This document shows positions 57,775 through 64,000 of a stretch of DNA of 64,000 nt, one piece after another. The position numbers were made by a program, and so were the translations under genes. The stretch covers positions 62,001 to 126,000 of the forward strand of contig NZ_JAUQYP010000002.1 of the NCBI RefSeq assembly GCF_030586465.1. Direction: 5' to 3'. Positions within the stretch are counted from its first letter, which is position 1; each line of letters begins with the position of its first letter. The notes beneath the pieces were generated by a model. That model had not been told where the DNA came from, ran no database searches, and saw nothing but the letters and a program-made list of their open reading frames with translations. This DNA comes from Actinotalea lenta. Its GTDB lineage: Bacteria; Actinomycetota; Actinomycetes; Actinomycetales; Cellulomonadaceae.

Positions 57775-59111
57775 CGGGCGACGCGGTAGCCGGTGTCGCA
57801 CCGGGCTCCGGCTCGGGTCCCGTGCTCGACCCCGTCGCGCTGCTCGCCGAGATCGACGACGTCGGCCGCGCGGCCGGCGGCGGGTGGTCCCGGTTGGTGC
57901 ACACCGACGCCGAGCGGACCCTTCGCGACTGGTTCACCGAGCACGCCACCCGCCTCGGCCTGGCGGTCGAGACCGATCGGAACGGCAACCTGTGGGCGTG
58001 GTGGGGCGGCGACCTGCCTGGCGCCGACGGACCCGGAGCCGTGCTCCAGGTGGGCTCGCACCTGGACTCGGTGCCGGCAGGGGGCGCGTACGACGGACCG
58101 CTCGGCGTGGTGAGCGCGCTGGCTGCGGTCTCCCGGCTGCGCGCCGAGGGGTTCACGCCCCACCGCCCCGTCGTGGTGCCGGTGTTCGCGGAGGAGGAGG
58201 GCGGCCGGTTCGGCATCGCCTGCGCCGGGTCCCGCCTGATGACCGGGGCGCTGGATCCGGCCCGCGCGGGCGCCCTGGCCGACCCGGACGGCGTCACCGC
58301 GGCCGACGCCGCACGGCGGGTCGGCGCCGACCCGACGGCCTGGGGCCCCGAACCGGCGCGGCTGGCCAGGATCGGCGAAGCCGTGGAGCTGCACGTCGAG
58401 CAGGGCCACCTGCCGACCTCCGGCGGCTGCCGGCATGGCGCGCTGGGCCTGGCCGAGGCGGGTGCGCCGCTCGGCCTGCTCACCGAGATCTGGCCGCACG
58501 GCCGCTGGCGGTTCGACCTGGTGGGCGAGGCCAACCACGCCGGGACCACGCCGCTGGACCGCCGCACCGACCCGATGCTCGTGCTCGCCGAGGGCGTCCT
58601 CGCGGCTCGCCGGGCTGCCGAGCGGCACGGTGTGCTCGCCACGGTCGGCAAGGTCAGGGTGGATCCTGGCGCGGTGAACGCGATCCCGTCGGCCGCCAGG
58701 TTCTGGCTCGACGCGCGCGGTGCGGACGCCGGCGCCGTCGACGCCGCCGTGGCCGACGTCGCCGCGGCGCTCGGCACACCGGCGGTGCGTGAGTCGTGGA
58801 CGCCGGTCACGCAGTTCGACACCGGCCTGGGCGCCCGGCTGGCCGCCCCGGTGCGAGTGGCGCTCGCGGCTGCCGGCGCCCCCGTGGGTGCCGACGGGCT
58901 GCCGTTGCTGCCGAGCCTGCCCTCGGGCGCCGGGCACGACGCCGGGGTCCTCGCCGAGGCGGGGGTTCCCACGGCGATGCTCGTGGTGCGCAACCCGTCC
59001 GGGATCTCGCACGCCCCGGGCGAGCACACCGAGGACGGCGACGTCCGCCTCGGTGCGGCCGCGCTCGTCGAGATCATCCGGGACCGCGCCGGCGCCGGCT
59101 GGCGGGGATGA
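57771..59111 (+). CDS. Allantoate-amidohydrolase-like M20 enzyme, probable N-formylglutamate hydrolase
   Basis: A 446-residue member of the AllC/HyuC branch of peptidase family M20. Metal sites are visible: [15 protein letters not shown] (His, Asp), [10 protein letters not shown] (Glu-Glu), ELHVEQG (His), SGAGHDAG and the C-terminal [10 protein letters not shown]. Family members hydrolyse allantoate, ureidoglycolate or N-carbamoyl amino acids. In this operon HutF yields N-formylglutamate, and no HutG deformylase is present. The simplest reading is that this enzyme removes the formyl (or formimino) group. It is coupled to hutU and hutF by 4-nt overlaps. Confidence 0.85.
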   Translation: MTGDAVAGVAPGSGSGPVLDPVALLAEIDDVGRAAGGGWSRLVHTDAERTLRDWFTEHATRLGLAVETDRNGNLWAWWGGDLPGADGPGAVLQVGSHLDSVPAGGAYDGPLGVVSALAAVSRLRAEGFTPHRPVVVPVFAEEEGGRFGIACAGSRLMTGALDPARAGALADPDGVTAADAARRVGADPTAWGPEPARLARIGEAVELHVEQGHLPTSGGCRHGALGLAEAGAPLGLLTEIWPHGRWRFDLVGEANHAGTTPLDRRTDPMLVLAEGVLAARRAAERHGVLATVGKVRVDPGAVNAIPSAARFWLDARGADAGAVDAAVADVAAALGTPAVRESWTPVTQFDTGLGARLAAPVRVALAAAGAPVGADGLPLLPSLPSGAGHDAGVLAEAGVPTAMLVVRNPSGISHAPGEHTEDGDVRLGAAALVEIIRDRAGAGWRG

Positions 59112-60478
59112 CCGCCACGACGGCCCGCCCGGCCGGGACCGACGGCGCGTACTGGCTCCCCGTGGCCCGGCTGGGCCGGCCACCGGCCGGCCGGGTCGCC
59201 GCCGGGGTGCGGGTGCGGCACGGTGCCGGTCTGGTGGTCGGGATCGACGAGGGGGTGCCGCCCTCGCCCGGTGACGTCGTGCTCGACGGACTCGGTCTGC
59301 CGGCGTTCGCCGACGCGCACTCCCACGCCTTCCACCGCGCGCTGCGCGGGCGGACGCACGCCGGGGGCGGCACCTTCTGGACGTGGCGTGAGCAGATGTA
59401 CGCCGTCGCCGCCCGGCTCAGCCCGGAGGCCTACCTCGACCTGGCCACCGCGGTGTACGCCGAGGCCGCGCTGTCCGGCGTCGGCGTGGTGGGGGAGTTC
59501 CACTACGTGCACCACCGCCCGGGCGGTGTGCCGTATGCGCCACCGACCGCGATGGCCGAGGCGCTGGTCGAGGCCGCCGCGCGCGCCGGCGTACGGCTGA
59601 CCCTGCTCGACACGCTGTACCGGCGCGGCGGCGTGGACGCCACCGGGCGGCCGCTGCCGCTGTCCGCCGAGCAGCGCCGCTTCGACGACGGCTCGGTCGA
59701 GGCGTGGGCGGCCCGGCGCGCCGCGCTGCCTGCTGCCGCGCACGTGCGAGCCGCCCGCGCGTTGCACTCGGTGCGTGCCGTCGGTGCCTCCGACCTCGCC
59801 GCGGTCGCCGCGCTGGGCGAGCACGGGCCGCTGCACGTGCACGTCGCCGAGCAACCGGACGAGGTGACGGCGTGCCTGGCCGAGCACGGCCTCACGCCGG
59901 TCGGGCTGCTGGACCGGCACGGCCTGCTCGGCCCCGACCTGGTCGCGGTGCACGCCAACCACGTGACCGACGCCGACGTGGCGCTCCTGGCCGGGCGCGG
60001 CGCGGGCGTGTGCGCCTGCCCGACCACCGAACGCGACCTGGCCGACGGCCCGGGGCGCCCCGGCGACCTCGCCGCAGCCGGCGTGCCCCTGAGCCTGGGC
60101 ACCGACCAGCACGCCGTGCTCGACCTGCTCGAGGAGACCAGGGGCCTGGAGATGCACGAACGCCTGCGCACCGGTCGGCGCGGCACCTTCAGCCCCGCCG
60201 CCCTGCTGGCGGCCGCGACCGCGCACGGGTATGCCGCCCTCGGATGGGACGGCGGCCGGCTCGAGGTGGGGGCGCCGTGCGACCTCACCGTCCTGGACAC
60301 CGCGTCGGTGCGCACCGTCGGCGCCCGGCCGGACCAGCTCTGGCTGGCCGCGACGGCCGCGGACGTGCGGCACACCGTCGTGGCGGGGCGACAGGTCGTG
60401 CGCGACGGGCGGTCGATCGCCGGTGACCCCGTTGACCTGCTCACCCGGGCGCTAGCGGCCCTGGACGGCCCGCCATGA
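59108..60478 (+). CDS. hutF: Formimidoylglutamate deiminase
   Basis: A 456-residue amidohydrolase. [32 protein letters not shown] is the HutF signature with the metal-binding HSH. Further ligands lie in [21 protein letters not shown] and [11 protein letters not shown]. It converts formimidoylglutamate to N-formylglutamate and ammonia, giving the five-step histidine route. It overlaps both neighbours by 4 nt. Confidence 0.93.
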   Translation: MTATTARPAGTDGAYWLPVARLGRPPAGRVAAGVRVRHGAGLVVGIDEGVPPSPGDVVLDGLGLPAFADAHSHAFHRALRGRTHAGGGTFWTWREQMYAVAARLSPEAYLDLATAVYAEAALSGVGVVGEFHYVHHRPGGVPYAPPTAMAEALVEAAARAGVRLTLLDTLYRRGGVDATGRPLPLSAEQRRFDDGSVEAWAARRAALPAAAHVRAARALHSVRAVGASDLAAVAALGEHGPLHVHVAEQPDEVTACLAEHGLTPVGLLDRHGLLGPDLVAVHANHVTDADVALLAGRGAGVCACPTTERDLADGPGRPGDLAAAGVPLSLGTDQHAVLDLLEETRGLEMHERLRTGRRGTFSPAALLAAATAHGYAALGWDGGRLEVGAPCDLTVLDTASVRTVGARPDQLWLAATAADVRHTVVAGRQVVRDGRSIAGDPVDLLTRALAALDGPP

Positions 60479-61740
60479 GCCCCGACCTCGCCCGTCCGCT
60501 CGAGATCCCCGCGCCGGCCCCGGGTCGGTCCCTGCTCCTGGACGACATCGGTGTGCTCGTCACCAACGACCCGGGCCGCGGGCCGTGGACCGCACCGTTG
60601 CCCGACGCGGCGGTGGTCGTCGCGGACGGGCGGATCGCCTGGGTGGGGCGGTCGGTGGACGCGCCGACGTGCGACGAGCGGTGGAGCGCCGAGGGGCGCA
60701 CGGTGCTGCCGGGCTGGGTCGACTCGCACGCGCACCTGGTGTTCGCGGGCGACCGCTCGGCGGAGTTCGCCGCGCGGATGGCCGACCGGCCCTACGTCGC
60801 GGGCGGCATCCGCACCACGGTCGCCGCGACGCGTGCCGCGACCGACGAGGCGCTGCGAGCGCGGGCGGTCGCGCTGGTGGCGGAGATGCGCCGGCAGGGC
60901 ACCACGACCGTCGAGATCAAGTCCGGGTACGGGCTGGACGTCGCGACCGAGCGACGGTCGCTCGCGATCGCGCGCGAGCTCACCGACGAGACCACGTTCC
61001 TCGGCGCGCACGTCGTGCCGGAGGAGTACGTAGGGCGGCCGGACGACTACGTCGACCTCGTGGTGGGCGAGATGCTCGACGCCTGTGCGCCGCACGCTCG
61101 ATGGGTCGACGTGTTCTGCGAGGTCGGCGCGTTCGACCTGGACCAGTCGCGCCGCGTGCTCGAGGCGGGGCTGGCCCGCGGGCTCGGCGCGCGCGTGCAC
61201 GGGCACCAGCTGTCCCGGACCGGTGCCGTCGCGTTGGCCGTCGAGCTCGGCGCCGCGAGCGTGGACCACTGCACCGAGCTGGACGCCGAGGACGTCGCGC
61301 TGCTGGCCGGCGCGGCGCCCGCCGTACCCGACGGGACGACGCAGGGCGTGGCCGGGCGCGGCACCGTGGCGACCCTGCTGCCCGTCGTCGAGCTCTCGAC
61401 GCGGCGCCCGATGCCGGACGCCCGGGCGTTGCTCGACGCCGGCGCCACGGTCGCACTCGCCACGGACTGCAACCCCGGCTCGGGCTACTCCTCCTCGATG
61501 CCGCTCGCCGTGGCCCTCGCCGTCATCCAGGCGCGGATGACCCCTGCGGAGGCGGTGTGGGCCGCCACCGCCGGCGGCGCCGCCGCGCTGCGGCGCGCGG
61601 ACGTCGGCCGCGTCACGGTGGGCGCGCGCGCGGACCTCCAGGTGCTCGACGCCCCGGACCCGGTGCACGTCGCGTACCGCCCCGGCGTACCGCTGGTCAC
61701 CGCCGTGCTGGGCGGCACCGCGCGCGCACGCCTTCCCTGA
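60475..61740 (+). CDS. hutI: Imidazolonepropionase
   Basis: A 421-residue amidohydrolase with [16 protein letters not shown] (metal His pair and substrate Arg), [24 protein letters not shown] and [17 protein letters not shown]. It opens imidazolonepropionate to formimidoylglutamate, so it acts between HutU and HutF although encoded last. The operon ends here, 14 nt from a convergent gene; no strong hairpin was seen. Confidence 0.95.
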   Translation: MSPDLARPLEIPAPAPGRSLLLDDIGVLVTNDPGRGPWTAPLPDAAVVVADGRIAWVGRSVDAPTCDERWSAEGRTVLPGWVDSHAHLVFAGDRSAEFAARMADRPYVAGGIRTTVAATRAATDEALRARAVALVAEMRRQGTTTVEIKSGYGLDVATERRSLAIARELTDETTFLGAHVVPEEYVGRPDDYVDLVVGEMLDACAPHARWVDVFCEVGAFDLDQSRRVLEAGLARGLGARVHGHQLSRTGAVALAVELGAASVDHCTELDAEDVALLAGAAPAVPDGTTQGVAGRGTVATLLPVVELSTRRPMPDARALLDAGATVALATDCNPGSGYSSSMPLAVALAVIQARMTPAEAVWAATAGGAAALRRADVGRVTVGARADLQVLDAPDPVHVAYRPGVPLVTAVLGGTARARLP

Positions 61741-61754
61741 CGTCGGCGTCGAGC

Positions 61755-62348
61755 TCAGTGGGCCGGGCGGGCCGCAGGTGGCAGGTGCCAGAACCTCCCG
61801 GACTGGTGCGCCAGGCCCCCGGCGACGAGGAACAGGGCGCCGACGAGGAGCATCGGGACGACGATCACACCGGACGACGTCGTCAACAGGTCGCCGAGCC
61901 CGGGCCCGCCGCCGCCGCGCCACTCGTCGACGAACCCGACACCCGTGGCGACCAGCTGGACGACACCGAGGCCGACGAGCAGGATGCCGGCGAGGGACAT
62001 CCGGCGTCGGCCGAGGAAGGCGAGCGACACGGCGAGGGCGAAGACCCCGATCGCCGCGACCGGACCGATCGCGTCGCGGTCGACGAGGTGGGTCGTGGCG
62101 TCCAGGACCGTGAACGTGGCGACCAGCCCGGACAGGACGACGAACACCGTCGGGACAGCCGGGTGGGCCGAGAAGCTGAGCAGGCACAGCAGCACGGTCG
62201 GCACCAGCCACGCCGCCGTGCTGCCGATGGCCGCCCAGGTGCTCAGGTCCTCGAACGCGTAGCCGGCGATGAAGAGCCCGCCGATCACGCCGAAGAGGAC
62301 CATCATCGCGAAGGCGAGGTTGGTGAGGAGCTTCGCAGTGCCGGTCAT
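61755..62348 (-). CDS. Six-to-seven-helix membrane protein of unknown function
   Basis: 197 residues from ATG 62348 (ATG 62357 is too close to AGGAGG). Hydrophobic segments: FAMMVLFGVIGGLFIAGYAF, WAAIGSTAAWLVPTVLLCLL, TVFVVLSGLVATFTVL, IGVFALAVSLAFLG, LAGILLVGLGVVQLV and GVIVVPMLLVGALFLVAGG. No catalytic motif is visible. It is convergent with hutI. The function is unknown. Confidence 0.65.
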   Translation of the reverse strand: MTGTAKLLTNLAFAMMVLFGVIGGLFIAGYAFEDLSTWAAIGSTAAWLVPTVLLCLLSFSAHPAVPTVFVVLSGLVATFTVLDATTHLVDRDAIGPVAAIGVFALAVSLAFLGRRRMSLAGILLVGLGVVQLVATGVGFVDEWRGGGGPGLGDLLTTSSGVIVVPMLLVGALFLVAGGLAHQSGRFWHLPPAARPAH

Positions 62349-62549
62349 CGCACTCATCCCCTCCTGGGGGCGGGGGCGGCGCGCGAGCCACGGGCGGGTG
62401 TCCACGGAGCGGTCGCCCTTGTCCCCATTGTCGCGCAGAGTCGTCGTCCTGGAACCTGCCTGCGCGCCTCCACCGGGGCCCGGTTAGTCTCGGACACGTC
62501 GGCGGGCGCCGTGGCAGGCAACCGGCGAGCCACGACAGCGGAAGGTCCC

Positions 62550-63197
62550 ATGCCTGAGCACTTCGCAGCAGATGCCGTCCTCTTCGACTCCGACGGGGTC
62601 CTGGTGGACTCCAAGGAGGTGGGAGAGCGCGCCTGGATCGAGTGGGCGCACCTGCACGGCCTCGAGCCGCGCGCGGTGCTGACGGACCTGCACGGCCGCC
62701 GGTCGCGCGAGACCGTCGCGCTGCACGTCGCGCCCGAGGCGGTCGAGGCGGCGACCGCCGTGATCGACGGCCTCGAGCTCGAGCGGGTGGACGGCACCCG
62801 GGCGCTCCCCGGCGCTGCTGCGCTCGTGGCGTCGTTGCCCGAGGCGTGCCGGGCCGTGGTGACCTCCGCCCCGCACGCCCTCGGCGTGGCACGGCTCGAG
62901 GTCGCGGGCGTACCGGTGCCCGCCGTCCTCATCACGTCGGAGGCGGTCGCGCGTGGCAAGCCGGCGCCCGACCCGTACCTCGCAGCGTCCGCGGCGCTCG
63001 GCGTGCCGATCCACCGCTGCCTGGTGTTCGAGGACTCCGAGCACGGGATCGGCGCGGCCCGCGCGGCGGGGGTCGGCACCCTCGTCGGTGTGGGCGAGTC
63101 GGCGCTCGGGCTCGGCTGCGACGCGGTCGTGCCTGATCTCGCTGCCGCGAGATGGACGGGTGACGGCGTCGAGATCACGCGGCGCCTGGACGCCTGA
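62550..63197 (+). CDS. HAD-superfamily sugar phosphatase
   Basis: A 215-residue HAD hydrolase. Motif I is VLFDSDGVLVDS (nucleophile Asp and acid/base Asp), motif II VVTSAP, motif III Lys in ARGKPAPDPYL, motif IV VFEDSEHGIGAARAAG. The small helical cap is of the sugar-phosphatase/beta-phosphoglucomutase type. It dephosphorylates a small metabolite in the cytoplasm. The gene ends in front of a long inverted repeat. Confidence 0.88.
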   Translation: MPEHFAADAVLFDSDGVLVDSKEVGERAWIEWAHLHGLEPRAVLTDLHGRRSRETVALHVAPEAVEAATAVIDGLELERVDGTRALPGAAALVASLPEACRAVVTSAPHALGVARLEVAGVPVPAVLITSEAVARGKPAPDPYLAASAALGVPIHRCLVFEDSEHGIGAARAAGVGTLVGVGESALGLGCDAVVPDLAAARWTGDGVEITRRLDA

Positions 63198-63231
63198 CGA
63201 GCAGCCGCCGGCCACGCCCCCACCCCCTGGC

Positions 63232-63280
63232 GTGATCAAGGAATTCGTGCTCGGCCGGCGGGCACGAATTCCTTGATCAC
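63232..63280. repeat. Perfect 19-bp inverted repeat, AT-richer than surroundings
   Basis: GTGATCAAGGAATTCGTGC (63232-63250) is exactly complementary to 63262-63280 with an 11-nt GC-rich loop. It lies between the convergent HAD and GH31 genes. It may be a terminator for both, but its arms are far less GC-rich than the other hairpins here, suggesting a repeated extragenic palindrome type element. Confidence 0.7.
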
Positions 63281-63303
63281 CCCGCGGGGGTACGGGTCAT
63301 GGG

Positions 63304-64000
63304 TCAGTGGATCCGGGTGGGGGCGGTGCGGCCGTCCTCGGCGACCGCCCGGACCCCCCCGCCGGACCCGGTCACCCGGAAGGTCACGCGGTCGCCGTCG
63401 GTGGTGACGACGTCGACGGTCGTGTCGAGCTCCGCCCCGCCGGAGTACACCTCGAGCACCAGCCCGTCGAGGTAGTCGTAGTCCGGCCGGTCGTCCCGTG
63501 CGCCCCGGGCGAGCACGGCGCCCTCGCGCACGTACAGCGGCAGCGAGTCGAAGCCGTGGCGCTCCCGCACCCACCGACCACCGGCCACCTTCTCGCCGGT
63601 CAGGAGGTGGGTCCACGTCCCGGCCGGCAGGTACACCTCGACGGTCCCGTCGGCGGACATCACCGGGGCGACCAGCAGGTCCGGTCCCAGCATGTACTGC
63701 CGGTCCAGGTGCGTCACCGCCGGGTCGTCGGGGAACTCGAACACCATCGGGCGTGCCACCGAGACCCCCGTCGCGGCCGCATCGGCGCCCACCCGGTACA
63801 GGTACGGCATGAGCGAGCACTTCAGCCGGCTGAACCGGCGCGTGACCTGCACGGCCTCGTCGTCGAACGCCCACGGGACGCGGTAGCTGTCCGACCCGTG
63901 CAGCCGCGAGTGGCTGGACAGCAGGCCGAACGGCACCCACCGCTTGAACACCGCCGGGTCGGGCGTGCCCTCGAAACCCCCGATGTCGTGGCTCCAGTAC
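63304..64000 (-). CDS. Glycoside hydrolase family 31 alpha-glucosidase/alpha-xylosidase, C-terminal part
   Basis: The gene enters from beyond the window; 232 residues are visible, starting YWSHDIGGFEGTPDPAVFKRW. The HDIGGF and LLSSHSRLHGS stretches match the GH31 barrel end, close to YicI-type alpha-xylosidases. PLYVREGAVLARG begins the beta-sandwich C-terminal domains. It cleaves alpha-linked glucose or xylose from the non-reducing end. Whether it has a signal peptide cannot be seen. Confidence 0.85.
   Translation of the reverse strand, partial: YWSHDIGGFEGTPDPAVFKRWVPFGLLSSHSRLHGSDSYRVPWAFDDEAVQVTRRFSRLKCSLMPYLYRVGADAAATGVSVARPMVFEFPDDPAVTHLDRQYMLGPDLLVAPVMSADGTVEVYLPAGTWTHLLTGEKVAGGRWVRERHGFDSLPLYVREGAVLARGARDDRPDYDYLDGLVLEVYSGGAELDTTVDVVTTDGDRVTFRVTGSGGGVRAVAEDGRTAPTRIH

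Noticed and set aside
59503-62892. An 1129-codon open frame opposite the hut genes
   Set aside because: Low-complexity antisense translation; hutF and hutI on the plus strand are unmistakable.

Overview
The window is about 64 kb of very GC-rich DNA with GTG starts, 1-4 nt gene overlaps, several probable leaderless starts (a TANNNT box 6-8 nt before the start codon), DUF6318, HutF-type histidine degradation, GH3/GH31 glycosidases and a heliorhodopsin. Together these point to a free-living actinobacterium of the Cellulomonas/Micrococcales type. The genus is inferred from gene content, not proven. No rRNA, tRNA, CRISPR array, insertion sequence or prophage gene was seen. Layout: 1-4.3 kb is an accessory-looking stretch with the tail of a RecB-like nuclease/helicase, a NERD-helicase and, convergent to it, a protein joining a macro-like N-terminus to a SIR2 domain; this is a candidate defence locus. 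4.3-8.2 kb holds a GH3 beta-glucosidase overlapping its TetR regulator, then a probably leaderless zinc alcohol dehydrogenase. 8.2-19.1 kb is a DeoR repressor divergent from a nine-gene carbohydrate operon: lipoprotein binding protein, ABC ATPase, two permeases, DhaK-like, DhaL-like, BtpA/SgcQ-like, FGGY kinase and an M29 aminopeptidase homologue, mostly translationally coupled. The substrate is not identifiable from sequence. 19.1-22.4 kb has a PKD/DUF6318 secreted pair, a PH-like membrane protein and a quinone-oxidoreductase-like enzyme.

22.4-42.6 kb is the most unusual part: a catabolic island around a three-subunit molybdenum hydroxylase. It contains methylmalonate-semialdehyde dehydrogenase, an HPr-kinase-like P-loop protein, a cyclase-family hydrolase, a zinc dehydrogenase, Mo-hydroxylase FAD, [2Fe-2S] and Mo subunits, a Tm-1-like/UPF0261 protein, XdhC, a MobA-like cytidylyltransferase, a DUF1097 membrane protein, MoeA, a GntR/FCD regulator, a split transketolase, a cupin, MoaA, MoaE and an MBL-fold hydrolase. 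Matches of at least 11 of 12 to the palindrome ATCATCGATGAT lie at the control regions of at least six of its transcription units and are not seen in the other intergenic regions I read. The island therefore looks like one regulon, with the resident GntR/FCD protein as the obvious candidate regulator, that makes its own cofactor-maturation machinery. Its substrate is unknown.

42.6-53.6 kb carries housekeeping and membrane genes (UppP, an RluA-type pseudouridine synthase, a DUF4380-like protein) and a five-gene minus-strand string: release-factor-like baeRF protein, TerC, winged-helix regulator, heliorhodopsin, cupin. A secreted subtilase follows. 53.6-61.7 kb is a complete histidine-utilisation operon (IclR regulator, HutH, HutU, an allantoate-amidohydrolase-like M20 enzyme where HutG would be expected, HutF, HutI). 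The window ends with a small membrane protein, a HAD phosphatase, a perfect 19-bp inverted repeat and the 3' part of a GH31 alpha-glucosidase/xylosidase.
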